Source: Clostridiales bacterium
GTDB lineage: Bacteria > Bacillota > Clostridia > Christensenellales > Aristaeellaceae
DNA: 5,508 nucleotides
Reading direction: 5' to 3'
Assembly (NCBI GenBank): GCA_004555535.1
Contig: SFHU01000140.1
Coordinates: forward strand, 1 to 5,508
Part shown: one piece after another, positions 1-5,118 of the stretch
Numbering within the stretch: position 1 is the first letter of the stretch
How the letters are laid out: the number at the start of each line of letters is the position of its first letter
The notes under the pieces: model-generated
Seen by the model: only the letters and a program-made list of their open reading frames with translations
What the model was told of the DNA's origin: nothing
Databases searched by the model: none
Made by a program: the position numbers and the translations under genes

Positions 1-1043
1 TAACCCCACGCGTGTTCGACGACGCGAAGCTGACCGATCACCACGCGATCATCCCGACGGGCAAACGCGCGGAGAACATGAACCTGACGGCAGACGAGCG
101 AAAGCTCTACGAGATGGTGGCGCGCAGGCTGGCGGCGGTGTTCTATCCCAATCACGAATACGACGCGCTGCGCGTCGTGACACGGGTGGGCGGGGACGAT
201 TTCGTCTCCACCGGCAAGAGCGTGACGCAGGAGGGCTGGAAGGCCGTCTACCGCGGGATGCGCGAAAAACGCCGCACGAAGGACGAGGAGGAGCAGAGCC
301 TGCCCGCGCTCGCGCAGGGCGATTCGCGACTGTGCCGCGCCGCAGCCGTCAGGCAGGAGCAGACAAAGCCCCCCAAGGAGCATAGCGACGCCTCGATCCT
401 CTCGGAGATGGAGCACGCGGGGCGGCAGATCGGGGATGAGGCGCTGCGCGAGCAGATGAAGGACTGCGCGCTGGGCACGCCCGCGACGCGCGCGGCCATC
501 ATCGAGCGGCTCATCGAGGTCGGCTATGTCCGCCGCAGCGGCAGGAATCTGATCGCGACGGAAAAGGGCGTCCATCTGATCGAGGCCGTGCCGCCGGAGA
601 TCGCCTCGCCGGAGACGACGGGGCGCTGGGAGCGCGCGCTCACGGAGATTGCCCGGGGCAAGGACGGAGAGCAGCGCTTCCGCGAGGGCATCGCGAGGCT
701 GGCGGCCTTCCTGGTCGCCCAGGCGAAGCAGGCGCCCGACGTCCCCTTTGCGCAGGAAGGGCCGCGCGGACGCGCCAAAAAGCCGAAGGATCTGGGTCTG
801 GCCTGTCCGCTGTGCGCAAAGGGCAGGGTGGCAGAGAATTCAAAGTCGTTCTACTGCACGCGCTTCCGGGACGGATGCGGCTACACGGTCTGGAAGGACA
901 CGCTCGTGCGGCGCGGTGGGCCGGAGCTTGACGCGAAGCTCTTTGCGCTCTGTGCACAGCGGCGCGAGGTGCGCGGCTCGACGGGAACCATCTTTTTTGA
1001 CGACCAGGGAAGCGTTCGCTTTGTGCCGCTTCCGCGGGAATGA
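1..1043 (+). CDS. topB: DNA topoisomerase III (type IA), C-terminal part, 5' end outside window
   Basis: The reading frame is open from the left edge (first full codon at position 3), so this is the last ~346 residues of a longer protein. Type IA topoisomerases cut one DNA strand through a tyrosine and pass the other strand through; TopB resolves recombination and replication intermediates in the cytoplasm. Numbering from the codon at position 3, the fragment begins with the family motif TDHHAIIPT (residues 11-19). It continues with TKPPKEHSDASIL (about 121-133), the conserved GTPATRAAIIERL (about 158-170) and the SPETTGRWE helix (about 202-210). It ends with a zinc-ribbon-like C-terminal module, CPLC...C...C (Cys 268, 271, 285, 292), followed by YTVWKD. 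The catalytic tyrosine (ITYxRTDS region) lies upstream of the window. TopB is favoured over TopA because of the DHHAIIPT form and the single C-terminal finger. The stop is 11 bp before the next gene, suggesting one transcript. Confidence 0.93.
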   Translation, partial: TPRVFDDAKLTDHHAIIPTGKRAENMNLTADERKLYEMVARRLAAVFYPNHEYDALRVVTRVGGDDFVSTGKSVTQEGWKAVYRGMREKRRTKDEEEQSLPALAQGDSRLCRAAAVRQEQTKPPKEHSDASILSEMEHAGRQIGDEALREQMKDCALGTPATRAAIIERLIEVGYVRRSGRNLIATEKGVHLIEAVPPEIASPETTGRWERALTEIARGKDGEQRFREGIARLAAFLVAQAKQAPDVPFAQEGPRGRAKKPKDLGLACPLCAKGRVAENSKSFYCTRFRDGCGYTVWKDTLVRRGGPELDAKLFALCAQRREVRGSTGTIFFDDQGSVRFVPLPRE

Positions 1044-1054
1044 GGGATTCGGAT

Positions 1055-1555
1055 ATGATGTATTCACAGACGGATATCGGGCTGAACAAAAAGCGGACGG
1101 GCAGGGAGCTGCGCTTCACGCTGCTGGCGGCGCTGCCGTTTGCCGCGCTGGCTGTCGCGGCGTTCTGGATGCGCAGGGAGGTGCTGTGCATGGCGGCGGT
1201 CGTCCTCTGCGGCGCCGTCGTCATTCTGCTCTGGGATCTATTCGTCTCCCCGTGCCGCCGCTATGGGCGCTATTTGAGCGAGGTGACCAGCGGGCTGACG
1301 CGGCGCACGGCGGGCACGGTCGTACGCCTGGGCGAGGATCGCGTCTTCCGGGACGGCGTCTGGTTTAACGAGCTGATTCTCAACATCTATGAGGATCTCT
1401 CCGAGGAGGGCGAGCGGCGGTTTCTGTACGACTGCGCCAAGGAGAGCCCCGCGGCCTTTGTCGGCAGGGATGTGGCGCTGACGAGCCACGGCAATTATGT
1501 GCTGGGGCTGGAGCCGCTGCACGCGCAGGAAGCGGAGGAAGAGAGCCGTGCGTAG
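1055..1555 (+). CDS. Two-TM membrane protein of unknown function with soluble C-terminal domain
   Basis: I do not recognise a named family. From the ATG at 1055 the protein has 166 residues: a short basic N-terminus (NKKRTGRELR), two hydrophobic segments (about 21-39 and 43-62) joined by the basic turn MRRE, then a soluble region of roughly 90 residues after RRYGRYL. That region alternates short strands with charged turns (GTVVRLGEDRVFRDGVWFNEL, then ALTSHGNYVLGLEP) and could be a small beta-barrel such as an OB-like fold; this is inference. With both ends inside, the domain would face the cytoplasm. An earlier ATG at 1040 overlaps the topoisomerase stop (ATGA) but lacks a good ribosome site. 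GAGGG at 1042-1046 sits 8 nt before 1055, so the later start is preferred. It lies between topB and the DUF6056-type gene and overlaps the latter by 8 bp. Confidence 0.75.
   Translation: MMYSQTDIGLNKKRTGRELRFTLLAALPFAALAVAAFWMRREVLCMAAVVLCGAVVILLWDLFVSPCRRYGRYLSEVTSGLTRRTAGTVVRLGEDRVFRDGVWFNELILNIYEDLSEEGERRFLYDCAKESPAAFVGRDVALTSHGNYVLGLEPLHAQEAEEESRA
1534..1539 (+). promoter_or_regulatory. Ribosome binding site (GGAGGA) that sets the GTG start at 1548
   Basis: GGAGGA lies inside the end of the preceding coding region, 8 nt before GTG 1548. It is a near-perfect anti-Shine-Dalgarno match. It favours this start over the upstream ATG at 1497, which would add a Cys/Arg-rich leader of 17 residues and overlap the neighbour by 59 bp. 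Confidence 0.7.
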
Positions 1556-2888
1556 GATTGCAACGGATGCGGGAAGAGCGCCCGCAGGGAGGGACGCGCG
1601 CAGGGAGCGCGTCCTGTTTTTATGCGGCCTGGCGGCGAGCTTTGCGCTGATGCTGGCGCTCAACGCGCAGACGCCGCTGATGATGGACGACTACGATTAC
1701 AGCTTCAGCTGGAGCACGGGAGAGCGCCTGAGCGGCCTGGCCGACATCCTGCGCTCCCAGGCGGCCCATTACAGGATCTGGGGCGGGAGAAGCGTCGTGC
1801 ACGCGCTGGCGCAGCTGTTCCTGTACTGGGGAAAGCCGGTCTTCAACGCCTTCAGCGCGGCGATGTATGTGCTGCTGCTGCTGGAGATCCTCGCCCTGTC
1901 GGGGAGAAGGGAGGAGCCGAGGCGGGACGTGCTGCTGCTGGCGGCGCAGACGGAGCTGCTCGCCTTCATCCCGTTTTTCGGCACGGTCTTCCTGTGGCTC
2001 GATGGCGCCTGCAATTACCTTTTCGGCACGGCGCTCGCGCTTGTCCCGCTGCTGATCGCGGAAAGCGAGCGCGAGGGCGGCTTCTTTGACGGCGGCTGGC
2101 GGCGGGGCGCGCTGGCGCTGCCGCTGTGCTTTCTGGCGGGCTGGACGAACGAGAACACGGCCTGCGGCGTGCTGGCGGTCATGGGGCTTTTGCTGCTGCT
2201 GGATGCATGCAGGGGGCGGAGCGTCCGCGCCTGGCGCGTGGCCGCATGGGCGGCGGAGTTGGCCGGCGTGCTGGTGATGCTGCTGGCGCCGGGCAATTTT
2301 GCGCGCGCCTCCGCGGAGGCGTCGAGGGGATTGATCGCAGAGCTGCTTTACAGGGCGCTGGTGGTCACGTGGTGCCTGATCCGCTATGCGGGCGTCCCGC
2401 TGGCTGCGGCGGCGCTGCTGTTTGTCCTAGGGCACAGGCGGGGCATCGCGATGCGCCGGGAGCGCGCGGCGCTGCTGGCGCTCTGCGCACTGCTGAGCGC
2501 CTATGCGCTGGCGGCTTCGCCGCAGATTTCGGACCGTTCGTTCACCTCCGTGGCGCTTCTGGCGCTGGCCGCCGCGCTGACGCTGCTAGACGACTGGCTG
2601 GCGGCGGGTATGAACAGGCGGCTGCTGCCGGCCGCAGCGCTGATGCTGGCGGTTTGCGCCGTGTCGGGCGCGGTCGCGCTGCGCGATACGGCGGCCCATG
2701 AGGCTGCCTGGTCGGCGCAGCTTGCGCGCATTGAGACAGCCATGCAAAATGGCGAAACGGAGGTCGCGGTGTCGGGCCTGCCCTCCCGCTCGCGCTTCAC
2801 CATGGAGATCGCGCTCGCGCCTTCGCCTCAGGAATGGCCCAACAGCACGCTTTCGCGCTATTTCGGGGTGCAGATCCGTGGAGAATGA
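1548..2888 (+). CDS. Polytopic membrane protein, DUF6056-type (GT-C-like)
   Basis: From GTG 1548 the product has 446 residues: a basic N-terminus, a first TM helix (about 22-40), then an outside loop with MDDYDYSFSW (46-55) and WGGR (78-81). About eight to ten more hydrophobic segments follow up to about residue 377, and a soluble tail ends with PNSTLSRYFGV (431-441). The acidic DDY motif right after TM1, the WGGR motif, DGACNYLFG (152-160), GWTNENTA (198-205), LAPGNFARA (246-254) and ISDRSF (327-332) together resemble the DUF6056 family, which I relate to GT-C glycosyltransferase-like membrane proteins. A role in adding sugars to a lipid or surface polymer is therefore plausible but inferred; the DDY pair would be the candidate catalytic or metal site. 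The start overlaps the upstream stop by 8 bp with GGAGGA 8 nt before it, which points to translational coupling. No clear terminator follows. Confidence 0.8.
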   Translation: MRRIATDAGRAPAGRDARRERVLFLCGLAASFALMLALNAQTPLMMDDYDYSFSWSTGERLSGLADILRSQAAHYRIWGGRSVVHALAQLFLYWGKPVFNAFSAAMYVLLLLEILALSGRREEPRRDVLLLAAQTELLAFIPFFGTVFLWLDGACNYLFGTALALVPLLIAESEREGGFFDGGWRRGALALPLCFLAGWTNENTACGVLAVMGLLLLLDACRGRSVRAWRVAAWAAELAGVLVMLLAPGNFARASAEASRGLIAELLYRALVVTWCLIRYAGVPLAAAALLFVLGHRRGIAMRRERAALLALCALLSAYALAASPQISDRSFTSVALLALAAALTLLDDWLAAGMNRRLLPAAALMLAVCAVSGAVALRDTAAHEAAWSAQLARIETAMQNGETEVAVSGLPSRSRFTMEIALAPSPQEWPNSTLSRYFGVQIRGE

Positions 2889-2983
2889 GCTTTCTGGCGG
2901 CATTTTGCGCCCGAAAACGCGGAGTAAGGGGCATCCCGGGCGAGAAAACGGGGCCATCGCGCACAGAAGAACGCAGGCACGGC

Positions 2984-3012
2984 TTGACAATTCTCTGCGC
3001 GCTCATTATAAT
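2984..3012 (+). promoter_or_regulatory. Consensus sigma-A promoter (TTGACA-17-TATAAT) for the foldase gene
   Basis: A perfect -35 TTGACA (2984-2989) is separated by exactly 17 nt from a perfect -10 TATAAT (3007-3012). Initiation would fall near 3018-3020, leaving a leader of about 40 nt before the ATG at 3059. All twelve core bases match, so strong constitutive expression is expected. No operator-like inverted repeat overlaps it. Confidence 0.9.
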
Positions 3013-3058
3013 TAGTCGTATATTGCCGAGACGAGGCTGAAAGGAAGAGAACAAGACG

Positions 3059-4567
3059 ATGAAAAAGGGAATTGCACTGATCGCCATGCTTGCGCTGGCG
3101 GTTGTGATGCTCTCCGGCTGCAACCTGATCGGATATGACGAGGAGCTCGACGGCGCGCAGGTCGTGGCGAAGGTCAACGATACCGAGATCACCAAGGCAG
3201 AGTGGCTCGCCGCGCGCGACTATCTGGCGAGCTACTATCAGCAGTACATGCAGCAGTATTTCGGTTATACGATGGAGCTCACCGAGGAGGATCTGGAGAG
3301 CTACGGGGAGTCTGCGCTTGAGCAGCTCATCGAGAGCCAGGTCGTCGCCGACAAGCTGGTCGAGCTCGGCTTTGATCCGCTCGGCGAGGAGGATGCTTCC
3401 GAGGTGGAGTCCTACGCGGACAGCATGATTTCCTTCTACAAGATGCTGATGCGCTATCAGAACTACCCGGATCTGGAGACCATCGAGGAGGAGGCTGCCC
3501 GTCTGCAGGAAGAGGCGCTTGTCGCCGCCGCCACGCCTGACGAAGCCACGCCGGACGAGGCCACGCCTGCTGAGGCGCAGGAAACTGCCGAGCCTGTCGC
3601 GACGATCACCAACGCCGAGCTTGACGAGATGCTCGAGAAGGATCTGAATGCGGCGGGTTATTCCCGTGATTACTTCGTGCAGAGCCAGACGTTCAGCGTT
3701 CAGCAGGATCTGCTTAAGGAATATGCGACCAAGGATGTCGCGGTTTCCGACGACGAGGTGAAGGCGGAGTTTGACAGCCGCGTTGCTTCGCAGAAGGAGA
3801 GCTTTGACGCGAATCCGGCGCTGTACGCGCAGTACATGAACAACGGCACGGACTGCTACTACGTCCCGGCGGGCTACCGCGGCGTGAAGAACCTGCTCAT
3901 CAAGATTTCTGACGAGAAGAGCAGCGAGATCAGCGATCTGAACAGCGCGGTCACGACGGCGCTGTCGACCATCGACGACGCACAGAGCCAGCTCGACGAG
4001 TTGAGCGCCGAGGATACCTCCGCCTATGACGAGGAGGCGCTTGCCAGCTACAACGCGCAGGTCGAAGCGCTGAAGGAGCAGATTGCCTCCGCGCAGGAGA
4101 CGCTGACCGATTCTCAGGCGAAGCTGGAGGAGACCACGCTGGCGGCTTACGCGGAGATCGAGGCGACCGCTCAGGAGGCGCTTGACAAGGCGCTCGCCGG
4201 CGAGGACTTCGACGCGCTGCTTGAGGAGTTTGGTGAGGACACCGGCATGAATTCCGAGCCCAACAAGAGCCGCGGCTATCTGGTCTGCGAGGGCCTCTCC
4301 CTCTACGAGCAGAGCTTCCAGGATGCGGCGATGGCGCTTGAGCAGGTTGGCGACGTGAGCACGGAGCTCGTCAAGACCAGCTACGGCTACCACATCCTCC
4401 AGTATGCGACGGACGTGGCTGAGGGTGAGGTTGAGTATACCGACGAGATCAAGAACGATATCCACGACGAAATGCTCACAGACGCGCAGGACGCGGCCTA
4501 TGACGCAGCGATCACGCAGTGGGTTTCCGAGGCTGAGGTCAAGACCTATCCGAAGGTCATGAAGTAA
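3059..4567 (+). CDS. Secreted foldase lipoprotein, parvulin-type peptidyl-prolyl isomerase (PrsA/SurA-like)
   Basis: The 502-residue product starts with a lipoprotein signal: MKK, a hydrophobic core (about 5-18) and the lipobox LSGC with Cys21 as lipid anchor. It should sit on the outer face of the membrane and help exported proteins fold. Residues about 33-240 form a helical chaperone-like region (VVAKVNDTEITKAEW is typical of SurA/PrsA N-domains), interrupted by a TPDEA-type linker at 159-173. The parvulin domain begins at RGVKNLLIKIS (274-284) and resumes at AYAEIEATAQEALDKALAGEDFDALLEEFGEDTGM (363-397). It ends with GDVSTELVKTSYGYHILQYATD (431-452). Between the halves lies a ~75-80 residue, coiled-coil-like insertion. 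The first conserved parvulin His (HILI position) is Asn278, while His445 of GYHI is kept, so isomerase activity is uncertain. AAGGAAG at 3041-3047 lies 11 nt before the ATG. The gene has its own promoter and terminator, so it is monocistronic. Confidence 0.9.
   Translation: MKKGIALIAMLALAVVMLSGCNLIGYDEELDGAQVVAKVNDTEITKAEWLAARDYLASYYQQYMQQYFGYTMELTEEDLESYGESALEQLIESQVVADKLVELGFDPLGEEDASEVESYADSMISFYKMLMRYQNYPDLETIEEEAARLQEEALVAAATPDEATPDEATPAEAQETAEPVATITNAELDEMLEKDLNAAGYSRDYFVQSQTFSVQQDLLKEYATKDVAVSDDEVKAEFDSRVASQKESFDANPALYAQYMNNGTDCYYVPAGYRGVKNLLIKISDEKSSEISDLNSAVTTALSTIDDAQSQLDELSAEDTSAYDEEALASYNAQVEALKEQIASAQETLTDSQAKLEETTLAAYAEIEATAQEALDKALAGEDFDALLEEFGEDTGMNSEPNKSRGYLVCEGLSLYEQSFQDAAMALEQVGDVSTELVKTSYGYHILQYATDVAEGEVEYTDEIKNDIHDEMLTDAQDAAYDAAITQWVSEAEVKTYPKVMK
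3533..3577 (+). repeat. Three tandem 15-bp units encoding TPDEA-TPDEA-TPAEA linker
   Basis: Three in-frame copies of a 15-bp unit (ACGCC-[T/G]-G-start type) encode residues 159-173 of the foldase. The copies differ at several positions, mostly synonymous, plus one Asp-to-Ala change. The Pro/Thr/Glu/Ala composition suggests a flexible, exposed linker inside the chaperone region. Confidence 0.85.
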
Positions 4568-4590
4568 GCGTCGGGAACAGGATATTCCGG

Positions 4591-4621
4591 GAGCCCGGGC
4601 GGAAATGCCCGGGTTCTTTTT
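4591..4621 (+). terminator. Rho-independent terminator of the foldase gene
   Basis: A 10-bp stem (4591-4600 with 4607-4616, one G-U pair, CCCGGGC core) closes a six-base GGAAAT loop and is followed at once by five T residues. It begins 24 nt after the foldase stop codon. Confidence 0.93.
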
Positions 4622-4708
4622 GTCCCCCGGCAGGGATGCGCGCGGCCATCCTGCAGGCTTTTAAGGCAAGAACGCGCGGCCACGCGCATAGGATGCGTGG
4701 GAGGGGGG

Positions 4709-4867
4709 ATGCGCGTGAGCGGATGCGGAGGACAGGGAAAGCGACTTGCGGGCATTCTCCTCGTGCTGGCAGGGGTACTGCTGATCTTCGTCTGCCTGCC
4801 GGCGCGGCTGTTTCTGATCGCGCTGGGGCTGGCGCTGGCGGTGGCGGGCCTTCTGCTGCTGCGATGA
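4709..4867 (+). CDS. Small two-TM hydrophobic protein (52 aa), function unknown
   Basis: This short ORF encodes 52 residues: MRVSGCGGQGKR, then two hydrophobic stretches (about 13-30 and 34-51) split by the turn LPAR, ending in a single Arg. The pattern is an internal pseudo-repeat: GILLVLAGVLLIF and LGLALAVAGLLLL both have the form G-x2-L-x3-G-x-L-L or close to it, which suggests a helical hairpin with small residues at the helix contact. GGAGG at 4700-4704 lies 4 nt before ATG 4709, or 10 nt before the in-frame GTG at 4715, so the start may be either. The next tiny gene, a SpoVM-like peptide, begins 19 nt after the stop. The pair is therefore probably co-transcribed and a sporulation role is possible, by position only. 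I know of no named family for it. Purely coincidental hydrophobic coding in GC-rich DNA is the alternative. Confidence 0.65.
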   Translation: MRVSGCGGQGKRLAGILLVLAGVLLIFVCLPARLFLIALGLALAVAGLLLLR

Positions 4868-4871
4868 AGGG

Positions 4872-4877
4872 GGAGGG
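4872..4877 (+). promoter_or_regulatory. Ribosome binding site (GGAGGG) that sets the TTG start at 4887
   Basis: GGAGGG sits 9 nt before TTG 4887. The alternative in-frame ATG at 4899 has only an AGG directly abutting it, too close to serve, so the TTG is the better start. Confidence 0.6.
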
Positions 4878-4886
4878 AAGCGGACA

Positions 4887-4964
4887 TTGGCGATCAGGAT
4901 GGTGTGCGTCCGGGCGCCGCGCTTTCTGCGCGGGCTGCTCCGGCTGCTGAGCGGAAAACGGTAA
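4887..4964 (+). CDS. spoVM: Stage V sporulation protein M-like peptide (25 aa)
   Basis: SpoVM is a very short amphipathic peptide made in the mother cell. It inserts shallowly into the convex forespore membrane and anchors SpoIVA, the base of the spore coat. The 25-residue product read from TTG 4887 aligns without gaps to my memory of Bacillus subtilis SpoVM (26 aa): PRFLRGLLRL (11-20) against PKFLGGIVRA, with Arg9 for Lys7, Val8 for Ile6, and Gly23 for Gly21. Pro11 matches the family's key Pro9, and Arg/Leu alternation gives the basic amphipathic helix. The product is two residues longer at the N-terminus. GGAGGG lies 9 nt upstream. It follows a small two-TM gene by 19 bp and is followed by a long hairpin. 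The short length leaves some risk of coincidence, but the motif, size, ribosome site and stop position agree. Confidence 0.78.
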   Translation: MAIRMVCVRAPRFLRGLLRLLSGKR

Positions 4965-4999
4965 GAGACCAAAAGCGCCCGGCTGCAAAGGCGGGTGTC

Positions 5000-5050
5000 C
5001 GCAAGACCGTAACGGCCACAGCAGTTCGAATTGCTGTGGCCGTTCTTGCG
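5000..5050 (+). terminator. Long hairpin after spoVM, probable terminator
   Basis: A perfect 13-bp stem (5011-5023 with 5032-5044) closes an 8-nt loop containing TTCGAA. An outer 6-bp stem (CGCAAG 5000-5005 with CTTGCG 5045-5050) stacks below it with a 5-nt bulge (5006-5010) on the left side. What follows is T-rich (TTTACTTCTGTTCT) but lacks a clean T run, so termination is likely rather than certain. It separates the sporulation genes from the phosphatase. The remaining bases between 4965 and 4999 show no gene. Confidence 0.6.
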
Positions 5051-5074
5051 TTTACTTCTGTTCTGTGATAGTAT
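5046..5074 (+). promoter_or_regulatory. Possible extended -10 promoter for the phosphatase gene
   Basis: TTGCGT (5046-5051) is followed after 17 nt by TAGTAT (5069-5074), which is preceded by TG at 5066-5067, giving an extended -10 form (TGnTAnnAT). The match is partial (4 of 6 at each box). Its -35 overlaps the right foot of the hairpin. A start near 5081 would leave a leader of about 38 nt. Confidence 0.4.
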
Positions 5075-5118
5075 GGTGCCAAAAAGATCTGCAATTCGGG
5101 ATTTAAGGAGGAACGCAT

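Noticed and set aside
640..1224. A 194-codon minus-strand frame
   Set aside because: Low-complexity Arg/Pro/Ser/Ala product opposite topB and its neighbour, without a ribosome site or recognisable domain.
649..1368. A 239-codon plus-strand frame spanning the topB end and the next gene
   Set aside because: Arg/Ser/Ala-rich out-of-frame product with no motif, overlapping two better-supported genes.
1869..1945. Runs of CTG triplets in the DUF6056-type gene
   Set aside because: They are in-frame leucine codons of TM segments, the preferred Leu codon in this GC-rich genome, not a separate repeat element.
2889..2983. Search for a terminator after the DUF6056-type gene
   Set aside because: Only 4-5 bp stems without a T run are present (for example around 2897-2912 and 2937-2955), so no terminator is called.
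2858..4465. A 535-codon open frame on the minus strand, antisense to the foldase gene
   Set aside because: Its product is a monotonous Leu/Val/Arg/His mixture typical of reverse reading through GC-rich Glu/Gln/Asp-rich codons. It has no domain and crosses a strong promoter on the other strand. The plus-strand lipoprotein is well supported.
4636..4950. A 104-codon plus-strand frame over the two tiny genes
   Set aside because: Gly/Arg/Ala-rich product with no structure. The two short frames it overlaps each have a strong ribosome site and a sensible product.
4880..5002. Seven-base inverted pair GCGGACA / TGTCCGC flanking the SpoVM-like gene
   Set aside because: Too short and too far apart to mark a mobile element or a stem; expected by chance in GC-rich DNA.
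4894..5118. A 74-codon minus-strand frame covering the hairpin region
   Set aside because: It runs through the 13-bp hairpin, has no ribosome site and shows no motif; it is opposite the SpoVM-like gene.
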